In this document: in pieces, positions 7,090 through 14,896 of the stretch
Numbering within the stretch: the first letter of the stretch is position 1
How the letters are laid out: every line of letters starts with the position of its first letter
Assembly: GCA_002359185.1 (NCBI GenBank)
Contig: DEML01000041.1
Span: forward strand, 108,839 to 129,363
Origin: Planctomycetaceae bacterium UBA2671
GTDB taxonomy: Bacteria > Planctomycetota > Planctomycetia > Planctomycetales > Planctomycetaceae
Length of the DNA: 20,525 nt
Reading direction: 5' to 3'
Notes under the pieces: generated by a model
Told to the model about the DNA's origin: nothing
What the model saw: only the letters and a program-made list of their open reading frames with translations
Database searches by the model: none
Translations under genes and position numbers: made by a program

Positions 7090-8316
7090 ATGCCTGATTC
7101 CAACCAACTACTGATTTCAGGATTCTCGACAAGGGCGGCGGCCTGGTCAGCGGTGCGAGCTGGCTTGAATCCGATTCTCTTCGATCAGTGTCGGGATCTC
7201 GATTTCCCTTCGCAAGCATTAGTGTCCGCAGACACTAATGCTTTCTGGAATCAGATTCCGGAAGACATTCCCTTTCTACCGACGGGAGGATGGGAAAATC
7301 GACTTGAGCAATTGCAGTTCATCGCGGCAAAACGTCCCCTCCTGGGGAATTCGGCAGAAATCATCCAGCGCATTCGCAATCCCGTAATTCTACAACTGGT
7401 GCTGGAAACTGGCAGCCATACATCACTCGCAGTTCGATCCAGCTCGAATTCAACAGGCAGGCCAGGATACGATTCCAATGGCTCTCGTCGTTGGATTCGA
7501 AAGCCATTAGCGAATACGGGAGGCTTTGGGATTCATCTCATTAGCGACGACGACGAAACTCTGCCACTGGATGGTTATTACGATCAGGAATTTATTACCG
7601 GGCCGGTTTACTCGGCTCAGTTCTTTTCCCCAATAAAGCCTGAATTGCATCAGGCAGAGTTTCTGGGAATCACTAAGCAACTCACAGGCTGCATGGAATT
7701 ACCCGATAATCCATTTGCTTACACTGGGACTATTGCGTCTGTTCGCTCGATCAATGAACCCGATCAGAAAGTCTGGTCAAGTCATAATATGACTACAGAA
7801 CTGAGGGAAATTGGTAGTCGACTCGCAGGGGTATTTCATCTTCAGGGAGTCTGGGGATTTGATTTCAAAATCAAAGAGCAACGACCAGCAGTCATTGAAG
7901 TCAACCCGCGATACACAGCCGCATTGGAGATTCTGGAACTGGTACATCAGACGGCTTTTCTAAAGCTGTTTCAAGCGAGCGATACAGCTGAGAAGTTTCC
8001 TTGTCTGACACCTGATTACATCTCGACTCCGGCAATCGGCAAAGCATTTCTGTTCGCCACTGCCTCTCTGCAATTGCCGGACGACTGGGACTGGCGGCCC
8101 GTCATTGAACAATTGGGAGGTTCCACTATGGAATACACTGCTTGGGAAACCCCACAGCTTTCCGATATGCCACGAGGCGGGATGACGTTTTCCCGGGGAG
8201 ATCCAATCTGCACAGTCTGGGCAACAGGGGACTCTATTCAGAACTGCGAAGAGAAACTTCTGGAGCGTAAGCGAACTGTTCAAAGTTGCATAAAAAACAG
8301 TAAGTGGGCTTCATAA
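7090..8316 (+). CDS. ATP-grasp enzyme, probably linked to H4MPT C1 metabolism
   Basis: A 408-residue soluble protein with an ATP-grasp fold. Visible features are an N-terminal pre-ATP-grasp segment (LLISGFSTRAAAWSAVRAGL, residues 7-26), an ATP-binding lysine in RKPLANTGGFGI (Lys138), and the Mg-binding VIEVNPRYTAALE (Glu270, Asn272). ATP-grasp enzymes ligate a carboxylate to an amine or similar nucleophile using ATP. An ATP-grasp gene of this type commonly accompanies fae, mch and mtdB in H4MPT gene clusters of methylotrophs and planctomycetes and is suspected to act in biosynthesis of the cofactor. The actual substrate is not known, so I give no symbol. It is transcribed divergently from fae. 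No ribosome binding site is seen before ATG 7090. The coding region contains a 13-bp perfect hairpin (7214-7243). Its stop overlaps convergent mnmA by 6 bp. Confidence 0.8.
   Translation: MPDSNQLLISGFSTRAAAWSAVRAGLNPILFDQCRDLDFPSQALVSADTNAFWNQIPEDIPFLPTGGWENRLEQLQFIAAKRPLLGNSAEIIQRIRNPVILQLVLETGSHTSLAVRSSSNSTGRPGYDSNGSRRWIRKPLANTGGFGIHLISDDDETLPLDGYYDQEFITGPVYSAQFFSPIKPELHQAEFLGITKQLTGCMELPDNPFAYTGTIASVRSINEPDQKVWSSHNMTTELREIGSRLAGVFHLQGVWGFDFKIKEQRPAVIEVNPRYTAALEILELVHQTAFLKLFQASDTAEKFPCLTPDYISTPAIGKAFLFATASLQLPDDWDWRPVIEQLGGSTMEYTAWETPQLSDMPRGGMTFSRGDPICTVWATGDSIQNCEEKLLERKRTVQSCIKNSKWAS
7214..7243. repeat. 13-bp perfect inverted repeat inside the ATP-grasp gene
   Basis: The arms AAGCATTAGTGTC (7214-7226) and GACACTAATGCTT (7231-7243) are exact reverse complements around the 4-nt loop CGCA. 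The repeat encodes roughly residues 42-52 (QALVSADTNAF) in the variable N-terminal part of the protein. Perfect pairing over 13 bp within coding sequence is unlikely by chance and could be an in-frame palindromic insertion or an RNA structure. Confidence 0.8.
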
Positions 8317-9465
8317 TGTTGTAGTCGAATGAGATTCATTCAAAGAGGCTTCCTGATTCAGACTCTCACGAATCCAGCCTCCTCCCAGGACACGGTTTTC
8401 GTCATAGCAGACAAACGCCTGTCCGGGAGCGACGCCGTATTGGGGTTGATCAAAATGAGCTTCAATCGTGCCATCGTCCCGGCAGATGACTTCACATTCT
8501 GCAGGACGATGCTGATAGCGGATCTGAGCCTGACAACGGAATGTTCGTGGGACTTCCGCCAGCCAGTTGGTGCGATCTGCGATCAGTCCCTTTCGTCCGA
8601 GTTCTTCGTAGTCTCCGAGGACAACGTCACAGGATTCCGGGCGGATTTCCAGAACAAACTTCGGGGAGCCGAAGGCGATGCCGAGCCCGCGACGCTGGCC
8701 GATTGTGAATCGTTCAAACCCGAGATGCTGACCGAGAACTTCACCCGATTGAGTCACAAAGTTTCCAGCCGTCTGCTGCTCGCCTCGATATCGGTTCACA
8801 AATCCTGCGTAGTCGTTGTCGGGAATGAAGCAAATTTCCTGACTGTCTTTCTTATTGGCCGTTTCCAGTCGAGCGGCTCCGGCTAATTCACGGATTTCCG
8901 ATTTCTGATATCCTCCCACTGGAAATAAAATGCGAGGTAGCAGATCGGGATGAATGCCGAACAAAACGTAAGATTGGTCTTTTGAGAGGTCGAGCCCTCG
9001 AAACAGATGTGTCTTCCCTGAAGCGTCGATTTCCAGTTGAGCGTAATGTCCGGACGCGATTTTCGTCGCACCAACCTGTTTGGCAAATTCCCACAGTCGG
9101 CCAAACTTCAACCAGTTGTTGCACATTACACAGGGATTCGGAGTCCGGCCAGCCAGATATTCATCCGCGAAATAATCTTTAATACGCCCAAAGGCATCCT
9201 GAAAATTCAAGGCGTGAAAAGGGATATCGAGTTCATCAGCAACACGACGTGCATCGGCGGCATCAGAAGCACTACAGCACCCCTGTTTATGGGACTTGAT
9301 ATTAATAACGGGCAGTGATTTGGGGTCGTCAATCGCGCACACCTCATCCGTTGCCCCCGATCTCATAAACAGACCGATGACTTCATATCCCTGCTGCTTG
9401 AGCAAGTAGGCGGCCGCAGAACTATCAACCCCTCCGCTCATCGCCAGTACAACACGCTCCGACAT
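8311..9465 (-). CDS. mnmA: tRNA-specific 2-thiouridylase MnmA
   Basis: MnmA activates U34 of tRNAs for Lys, Glu and Gln with ATP and transfers sulfur to give 2-thiouridine in the wobble position. The 384-residue product shows the PP-loop SGGVDSS (residues 10-16), the nucleophilic/persulfide cysteine pair as Cys112 in NPCVMCN and Cys212 in SQEICFIPD, LSKDQSYVLFG (160-170), and the C-terminal barrel segment TIGQRRGLGI. A loop at about residues 37-63 is somewhat long compared with Escherichia coli MnmA and ends in the family's GCCSASD block. A GTG at 9477 would add four residues; I prefer ATG 9465 because MnmA homologues start just before the 'VVLAMSGG' strand. The last codons overlap the convergent ATP-grasp gene by 6 bp. 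Confidence 0.96.
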   Translation of the reverse strand: MSERVVLAMSGGVDSSAAAYLLKQQGYEVIGLFMRSGATDEVCAIDDPKSLPVINIKSHKQGCCSASDAADARRVADELDIPFHALNFQDAFGRIKDYFADEYLAGRTPNPCVMCNNWLKFGRLWEFAKQVGATKIASGHYAQLEIDASGKTHLFRGLDLSKDQSYVLFGIHPDLLPRILFPVGGYQKSEIRELAGAARLETANKKDSQEICFIPDNDYAGFVNRYRGEQQTAGNFVTQSGEVLGQHLGFERFTIGQRRGLGIAFGSPKFVLEIRPESCDVVLGDYEELGRKGLIADRTNWLAEVPRTFRCQAQIRYQHRPAECEVICRDDGTIEAHFDQPQYGVAPGQAFVCYDENRVLGGGWIRESLNQEASLNESHSTTTL

Positions 9466-9550
9466 AACCCAATCCACTTGAAGTTAAAGATTATTCCTCG
9501 TTTCATTCCATCGTACCTGTCAGGAACCCCACGGCAACATCCAGCGCAAT

Positions 9551-9580
9551 AAAAAAAGCGATCAGCAGGACTGATCGCTT
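9551..9580 (-). terminator. Intrinsic terminator of the histone-like gene
   Basis: A 10-bp perfect stem (AAGCGATCAG, 9556-9565, with CTGATCGCTT, 9571-9580) and 5-nt loop is followed on the minus strand by seven T (complement of 9551-9557, the first two overlapping the stem base). It lies 24 bp after the stop of the Lys/Ala-rich gene and before the mnmA start, so it separates the two transcription units. Confidence 0.9.
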
Positions 9581-9604
9581 CATGCATTTTGCGTCGTAGT
9601 TGCC

Positions 9605-9850
9605 CTAGGAGGACTTCTTTGTCGCTTTTTTCGCAGTTTTCTTAGTCGCCTTTTTTGCTGTTTTCTTGACGGCTTTTTTGGCTGTCTTTTTGACAGCTTT
9701 CTTAGCAGACTTCTTCACAGCTTTCTTGGCTGGAGCCTTCTTCGTTGCTTTCTTGGCAGTCTTTTTGACGGCCTTCTTAGCTGGGGCTTTTTTAGCTGTC
9801 TTCTTAACAGCCTTTTTAGCGGTTTTCTTAGCTGCCTTTTTCTTGGCCAC
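9605..9850 (-). CDS. Lys/Ala-rich histone H1-like DNA-binding protein
   Basis: An 81-residue protein composed almost entirely of Lys, Ala, Thr, Val and Pro in tandem KKAxKK(T/A)AKKA-type units, with PAKKAVKK at least twice. This matches the C-terminal-tail-like bacterial histone H1 analogues (Hc1/AlgP-like repeats), which bind DNA or RNA electrostatically and are intrinsically disordered. There is no globular domain. Start: two in-frame GTGs lie at 9856 and 9850. AGGAGG is 7 nt before the second and overlaps the first too closely, so GTG 9850 (MAKKKAAKK) is preferred. The DNA is itself highly repetitive and prone to length variation. A strong terminator follows. It probably acts as a nucleoid or ribosome-associated polycation, but the target is an inference. 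Confidence 0.9.
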   Translation of the reverse strand: MAKKKAAKKTAKKAVKKTAKKAPAKKAVKKTAKKATKKAPAKKAVKKSAKKAVKKTAKKAVKKTAKKATKKTAKKATKKSS

Positions 9851-10101
9851 GTTCACTCCTCCTCAGAGTTCGGTAGTGGTTGGTTCACCGCTGCTTACCG
9901 GGCAAAAGAAATCGGCAAACCAAATCCCACGATAATGAATCCTTTCCAGACTGACCTCCTATGATCAGCCTGAAGTCCTCGGCTTCGGTCGAGTGAGTGT
10001 CACTTCCTGATTTCGACTTACGTCGATTGGAGTTGACCATCACCCCTTGCCACAAAAGGACTTACACAAATCTGCCCCAATGTAAGGTTTTCGTAAAATA
10101 A

Positions 10102-10130
10102 CGCAAGAGATTTTTCTTGCGATTTTTTTT
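10102..10130 (+). terminator. Orphan intrinsic terminator, possible small RNA end
   Basis: CGCAAGA (10102-10108) pairs perfectly with TCTTGCG (10115-10121) across a 6-nt loop and is followed one base later by eight T (10123-10130). This is a textbook plus-strand terminator, yet no plus-strand coding gene ends nearby: the closest plus-strand gene upstream stops at 8316 and the neighbours are on the minus strand. It therefore suggests an unannotated plus-strand transcript beginning somewhere in 9860-10080. Confidence 0.7.
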
Positions 10131-10903
10131 ACTTTGGCACTCATTTTCATCACTCGAATCCATCTCGCACAAGCTGATGTCGATTGGAAAGATGTCTGAG
10201 AATGTTCTGTACTTTTCTCGTTCACAGGCCAATCAGTCGCAGCAGTAGACATGCCCAATAATGATTGTTGCCTAGGGTTCAATTTCAGAGTTCACGTGCC
10301 TTGAAAGCCGACATTACATAAAGTGCTTAAAATCAAGGAGATTTTCAATTGGCCATGCTACTGAAAGAGTGCCAGTCTGGCGACACGACAACTGCAGTAG
10401 ACCATCAGGTCAACAGTAGTGGATTCCATTAGATTGAAATCACGTGAGTATTGCTGGATTGAATACAAGCCGTAACATCCCCTGATGTTGATAAATTTCC
10501 TGCCAGGAATTGTGTGATTTTACGGACTTAAACTTCGAAAAAAAATTTCAAAATCATGTACTTTTTTTACTGATTTCCTCCCATTTCTTGGTTCTTTAGG
10601 GCTTCCAGTGGATTAAGAATGCTTTGGTCTTCCCTTGTCGTTCAACGATTTGCTTTCAATTTTGTCATCGCTTCTTCGATGAAAATGAGCTGCGAATGTC
10701 ATGGACTTCACCTGTCAGGAATCGAATATCAGTTAGCCGTTCATCGCATTTCATACACGCAATGTTTGCTTCTCAGAATTTGGTCTGACTTAAACCGTTC
10801 TTATTGCTCCAGCGATGAGCATGATCATGAGAAAACTTGATGTGAGGAATTCACAGTATTGAAGCACCGTCGATGCAGTGTGTGACGTATCCGAATTATT
10901 TTC

Positions 10904-11026
10904 TTGAAATTTGAAAACACGATCGACGCATTGGAACTTGAAGAAATTACAAAAATCGATCGTGATCGATGGATTGAGATGGCCGGAAAATCTGAAAATG
11001 AGGTCCAAGAGGGGCTATTTTGCTGA
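10904..11026 (+). CDS. Possible small ORF or gene remnant (40 aa)
   Basis: A plus-strand frame with a TTG start option encodes a charged 40-residue peptide: LKFENTIDALELEEITKID (first 19), then RDRWIEMAGKSENEV, then QEGLFC. The mix of acidic, basic and hydrophobic residues, with a plausible helix, looks more like real protein than the surrounding frames. There is no good ribosome binding site, and the open frame extends only to 10886 upstream. It lies 122 bp before the HEAT-repeat lipoprotein on the same strand. It could be a small gene, the tail of a decayed one, or chance. I recognise no family. Confidence 0.2.
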   Translation: MKFENTIDALELEEITKIDRDRWIEMAGKSENEVQEGLFC

Positions 11027-11148
11027 ACAGACGGTAGTCCTCCGCTTCGTTTGAGATGCACTTCCGAATTCAACGACTTCAAGGTACCTTTTAACACGCC
11101 ATCCAACCCCAAACGGGTTAAGCCATCCCTTCCTTCTGATCTGAGATC

Positions 11149-13992
11149 ATGTTTTTGTTCTGTTTGCATCGTGCACGGCGAACACGTTCTGTATCAAATT
11201 CATACAGACGCGTTCGCAGTACGGACATTGCAGGAGCCACACTTCACGGGGGAACGTTGCTCACTGCGTGTTTGCTGCTATTGATGAGTGCTGGATGCCA
11301 AAATCTTCCTGTCGGTCAGTTGAGCTTACTCCAGAGTTCAATCGAGAACGCGAAGACGAATCATTCGGTCGATCAAGCCAGCGAATCTCGGATTGAACGG
11401 TCAGTAGTTGAAGGTTTTACAGTGCTAGCAGGACGCTGGCAATTCGAGCATGTCTGGCCTGATCCCTTCGCTGGACCAGGTGCAATCCTTGAACTGGCTC
11501 ATACTCCTGAATTTCGTTGGTATTTTGAGAGACCTGAAATCATAGAGGAGCAACAGACTCACAGAACTGCTCCGAAAGCTGAAACAGAAGAGCTTCCTAC
11601 GGTCTATCGTCGCCTTGTAGAACCGACTCGTGAGGAATTAGCCGAGTGGTGGAGACTGTCTGCTTTCGATGATGCTTCCGGTTGCAATGCCTGCATTTTG
11701 CTGGCGTATCATGCTCCAGATAAATTGGATACGACTCGCCTGAATCGACTGACACGAATTGTTCGCAATGAGCTCAATGTGAATCCACAAGATTTGAACA
11801 CAGAGGACTTAGTTTCAGTTCAGAAGGGGAATTTCTGGAATCGCATCTGGCCTCCTGCAAATGATTCAACGGATGATAAGCAAGATCAGGAAGCGGTTGA
11901 AAAAGAAATCGCTTCAGATGATCCAGAAGAACCTGACGAAGAAATTTCAGATCAACAACGAGCAGCTGCTGCTGAAGCATGGTGTTATGCAATCTCTCTT
12001 CAAAAGGAAAAAGCAGAGATAAAATATCGTCTGCCAGGACAGGTGCTCCAAAAAGAAGATTTGCCTGAACTCGTTCGACAGGAATTGATGATCGGGATTG
12101 CTCGTGAAATTCCCCCGCGGAAAATTCCGGGGCTTTCGGAATCGCTCACAAGGAACTCACACCCTGCAACGCAAAAAATGATGCGGATCGCGGTGATGGA
12201 TGCCTGTCTTGTGTATGCAATTCATCATCAGGATCAGATGACTCAGAATTGGGAAGACTCGATCAAGCCCATCACGATGGAGGTCGCTGCATCGGATCCG
12301 GATGGTCTGTGGCCAGTTTTGCTTTGGGAACAACGCTGGGACGAATCGCCTGAAATGGTCATACGTTTCGGGCAATGGCTGGCGTTGATTCGGCATCCTC
12401 TTGCAGAATCGTATCTGACGCAAAAACTGAGTCATGTTGATAATCAGGTCAAGCAGGCTTCGCTATGCAGTTTAGGATTATTGCCGAGCAAATCGGTTAT
12501 CACATTATTAACAAGCCGGCTCGAACAGGAGCAGGGGAAGAACAAAGCACTCGTCCTGCTGACATTGAGTTATCAAAATCCTGAGATCATGGAACGATAT
12601 GTCCACGATGAGGATCGCTCTGTTCGGTTGCAGGTGGCAAAATATGCGGGCGATCATCCTACCGGATCGAGTAATACGACTCTATTGAAGCTGGTGAAAG
12701 AACGAGATCCGGAATTACAACAAGCCGCCGTTGAGGCAGTGAGAAGCTGGGATAAGGAACTCGCATTTCCGGTTCTGGCAGCCGGCTTTCATCTCGGTAT
12801 GTATAAAACTCGTCAGCAGGCTCGTGAAATTCTGGAGCAGCACTTTCAAATTGTGATCGCTGGCATTGAAGATTCCCCGGAGCAACGGCGTCAGATTCTC
12901 GATCAGATTCAATCCGAGCATCTTCCGGAAATCTCCTGGAATGAGACGCCAGTCTTCCAGGCCGATGCAAGTCGTCTGCAACCGGAAGAAGATGTGTATG
13001 CTCAACAATCCCGAGTCCGATCTCAATTGAATCAACTACTCGATAAAGAACTCAGCCCGATCCAGAGGCAGGAAATCGAGCAGGATCTACAGCGTACAGC
13101 AGAACGATCCCCCGTTGTGATGAATCGGGAGCTCGATCGAATTGCAACGAAAGAATTGAACCCATTAGTTATCAAGTTAGCGAAACTTCCCTGTCGCGGG
13201 TGCGAACCTTTTGAATATCTGGGTTCTGAACAGGTCTTACAACGACGCCGGGCCGCTCGTCAGTTCGCTGAAATCGCAGCTCAGGAAACCTTGCCCGAGT
13301 GGACGATTCGACTACTCGGAGAGCAACTCAAACATGAACAGGATCCTCATGTCTGCCGGGCGATTCTCTCGTCAATCTCTAATGATACGACTCCTCAATC
13401 GAAACATGTCGCCGAGATTGCACTCCTGCATCCCTGGGCGGATGTTCGGATTCTGGGATGCCAGTATGTCGAAAAGCATCGATTGCCGCAGTTAGCACCA
13501 TTGCTGATCCCCTTGTTGCAAGAACGAAATCAGGCCGTGCAAATGGCAGCCATTCGAGCAGCTGGGTATTGTCGAAACCCAATCGTCATTGAAGGTCTTA
13601 CCGCTTCCGAGACATCTTCTCGACCCAGTGGACTACGACTGTTAATCGGAACCGTTCCCGGACATATCGAACTCGAAGTTCTGCTTGCGTTAGCACGACT
13701 GGATGATTCTCAGGGAAAATCAGAACTGATCAAACTGGCATATTCTCCCGATGGAGAGCGTAGGCGCGAAGTTGTGACCAGAATCTCAGAACTGGACGAT
13801 CGCGAATTCAGCGAGCCACTCATCCGACTCGGCTGGACAGAAACCGATCCCCAGGTGCAACGTGTTATTCTGGAAGGATTGAATCGACTTATCCCAGATG
13901 CTGAGCAACCAGATTTGTCAAAAGCAACCAACTATGATGAACGCATGAAAGCCTGGTCTGCCTGGTTAGAGCAATCGAAGTCGCACAGTTAA
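11149..13992 (+). CDS. Large HEAT-repeat lipoprotein
   Basis: A 947-residue protein with a basic n-region, a hydrophobic stretch (TLLTACLLLLMSAGC, residues 36-50) and a lipobox-like MSAGC, so Cys50 is the likely lipidation site and the protein should be membrane-anchored on the periplasmic side. The n-region is unusually long (about 35 residues), but no better downstream start keeps the positive charges. A charged acidic linker spans about 239-276 (DDKQDQEAVEKE onward). HEAT-like helical pairs are clear at about 413-566 and 695-820, for example 'DRSVRLQVAKYAGDH', 'DPELQQAAVEAVRSW', 'DPHVCRAILSSISND' and 'NQAVQMAAIRAAGYC'. HEAT arrays usually scaffold protein contacts; no enzymatic motif is visible. 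The partner is unknown. No ribosome binding site is apparent. Confidence 0.8.
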   Translation: MFLFCLHRARRTRSVSNSYRRVRSTDIAGATLHGGTLLTACLLLLMSAGCQNLPVGQLSLLQSSIENAKTNHSVDQASESRIERSVVEGFTVLAGRWQFEHVWPDPFAGPGAILELAHTPEFRWYFERPEIIEEQQTHRTAPKAETEELPTVYRRLVEPTREELAEWWRLSAFDDASGCNACILLAYHAPDKLDTTRLNRLTRIVRNELNVNPQDLNTEDLVSVQKGNFWNRIWPPANDSTDDKQDQEAVEKEIASDDPEEPDEEISDQQRAAAAEAWCYAISLQKEKAEIKYRLPGQVLQKEDLPELVRQELMIGIAREIPPRKIPGLSESLTRNSHPATQKMMRIAVMDACLVYAIHHQDQMTQNWEDSIKPITMEVAASDPDGLWPVLLWEQRWDESPEMVIRFGQWLALIRHPLAESYLTQKLSHVDNQVKQASLCSLGLLPSKSVITLLTSRLEQEQGKNKALVLLTLSYQNPEIMERYVHDEDRSVRLQVAKYAGDHPTGSSNTTLLKLVKERDPELQQAAVEAVRSWDKELAFPVLAAGFHLGMYKTRQQAREILEQHFQIVIAGIEDSPEQRRQILDQIQSEHLPEISWNETPVFQADASRLQPEEDVYAQQSRVRSQLNQLLDKELSPIQRQEIEQDLQRTAERSPVVMNRELDRIATKELNPLVIKLAKLPCRGCEPFEYLGSEQVLQRRRAARQFAEIAAQETLPEWTIRLLGEQLKHEQDPHVCRAILSSISNDTTPQSKHVAEIALLHPWADVRILGCQYVEKHRLPQLAPLLIPLLQERNQAVQMAAIRAAGYCRNPIVIEGLTASETSSRPSGLRLLIGTVPGHIELEVLLALARLDDSQGKSELIKLAYSPDGERRREVVTRISELDDREFSEPLIRLGWTETDPQVQRVILEGLNRLIPDAEQPDLSKATNYDERMKAWSAWLEQSKSHS

Positions 13993-14096
13993 GGTCGTAA
14001 AGATATTTTCCAGGCTGAGTACTTCTGAATCCCAAATGATTTCGTTCACAATTAGCATGTTGTAGAAATTGACCCCGTTTTCATTAGGAAAGCGGT

Positions 14097-14115
14097 TTGG
14101 GAAAGGAATTCCCAA
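14097..14115. repeat. Inverted repeat upstream of the ECF sigma gene
   Basis: TTGGGAA (14097-14103) and TTCCCAA (14109-14115) form a perfect 7-bp inverted repeat with a 5-nt spacer, in the 266-bp gap between the HEAT gene and the sigma factor. It has no T-tract, so an operator is as likely as a terminator for the upstream gene. Confidence 0.35.
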
Positions 14116-14258
14116 TCAAGGCTGGATATTTGTCACCGAACAGAGAATACTGTTTAAGACGGAATTGACTTTATCAGGAGCGACGGATAGCCAATAATAG
14201 ATGCCGCAGGTCGCGCTGACTGGATGTGATGCATCGAATTTCAAAATTGAGGTAACGC

Positions 14259-14888
14259 ATGTCGGATCAAACGACAGGAACAGCTCGTGTGGAAGATTGT
14301 ATTGCCCGGTTGAATGCCGGGGATTCCTTAGCACGCGGTGAGCTTTTAAATTTGACATGCGATCGGCTCATGCGTCTGACTCATCGGATCAAGCAGTCCT
14401 ATCCGGGAGTGGCACGCTGGGAACAGACAGATGACATTTTTCAGAATGCCTCAATGAAGCTCTACGAAGCATTACATAGTGTCGAATTGAATGATGCCCG
14501 CCATTTTTTCCGGTTAGCTGCTAAAAAAATCCGCGAAACGCTGCTCGATCTGGCGCGGCATTACCAGGGGCCACTGGGGCAGGGTGCCAATCACGCGACC
14601 ATGCCCCCCGGTAAGGCAGATCAAAGCCATGCTCCAAATCTTCTGGACGGAGCGGAATTAACGTGTGACCCGGGCCGCGTGGCCGAGTGGACGGAAATGC
14701 ATAAGGCGATAGAATCTCTGCCCGACGAGAGCCGGGAAATGTTCGATCTGCTGTGGTATCACGAACTGTCTCAGGAAGAAGCCGCCAATGTGATCGGCAT
14801 CAGCGTCCGACAGGTCAAACGACGCTGGCGGGATGCAAAATTGCAACTGGCGGAAAAAATGAATGGCGAACCACCGAGCATCACTTAG
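14259..14888 (+). CDS. ECF-subfamily RNA polymerase sigma factor
   Basis: A 209-residue sigma-70-family protein with region 2 (about residues 27-72: ELLNLTCDRLMRLTHRIKQS followed by WEQTDDIFQNASMKLYEAL, the core-binding and -10-recognising part) and region 4 (about 150-198: SLPDESREMFDLLWYHELSQ followed by EEAANVIGISVRQVKRRWRDA, a helix-turn-helix for -35 binding). There is no region 1 or 3, as expected for ECF factors. It resembles the sigma-70 ECF group expanded in Planctomycetes and Acidobacteria. No anti-sigma factor is adjacent, so control may be through another protein such as a kinase, but nothing in the sequence shows this. Start ATG 14259 has GAGG 6-7 nt upstream (TTGAGGTAACGC). Its stop overlaps the convergent YbjQ-type gene by 4 bp. 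Confidence 0.93.
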   Translation: MSDQTTGTARVEDCIARLNAGDSLARGELLNLTCDRLMRLTHRIKQSYPGVARWEQTDDIFQNASMKLYEALHSVELNDARHFFRLAAKKIRETLLDLARHYQGPLGQGANHATMPPGKADQSHAPNLLDGAELTCDPGRVAEWTEMHKAIESLPDESREMFDLLWYHELSQEEAANVIGISVRQVKRRWRDAKLQLAEKMNGEPPSIT

Positions 14889-14896
14889 GAAGTGAT
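14880..14896. terminator. Hairpin spanning the convergent stop codons (possible bidirectional terminator)
   Basis: ATCACTT (14880-14886) and AAGTGAT (14890-14896) form a perfect 7-bp stem with a 3-nt loop. It covers the stop codons of both the sigma factor (14886-14888) and the YbjQ-family gene (14885-14887). Symmetry makes it equally available in both transcripts, but there is no T-tract, so terminator function is uncertain. Confidence 0.4.

Larger units (their letters stand above)
9857..11148. other. 1.3-kb gap without a convincing gene
   Basis: The frames here (for example 10040-10282 minus, 10619-10840 plus, 10825-11169 minus) lack domains, ribosome binding sites and coding-like composition. 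Two things stand out: a strong orphan plus-strand terminator at 10102-10130, and a short plus-strand frame at 10904-11026 with a protein-like composition. The rest is AT-rich sequence in which I recognise nothing. A stretch of 1.3 kb with no clear gene between two well-formed genes could hold small RNAs, a decayed gene or long leaders. Confidence 0.5.

Noticed and set aside
9466..9477. GTG start for mnmA four codons upstream
   Set aside because: No ribosome binding site before the GTG; the family begins right before VVLAMSGGVDS.
9605..9850. Short repeated units considered as a CRISPR array
   Set aside because: The units are contiguous, in-frame KKA codons with no spacers; they are a repetitive coding region.
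10140..10170. TCGAATCC-like motif considered as a tRNA T-arm
   Set aside because: No matching acceptor, D or anticodon stems could be found around it; no tRNA is supported in the window.
10040..10282. 80-aa minus-strand open frame in the 1.3-kb gap
   Set aside because: It reads antisense through the strong terminator hairpin and T-tract, which is incompatible with a normal coding role.
10825..11169. 114-aa minus-strand open frame upstream of the HEAT gene
   Set aside because: It overlaps the lipoprotein start and looks like antisense of AT-rich sequence; Ser-rich with no domain.
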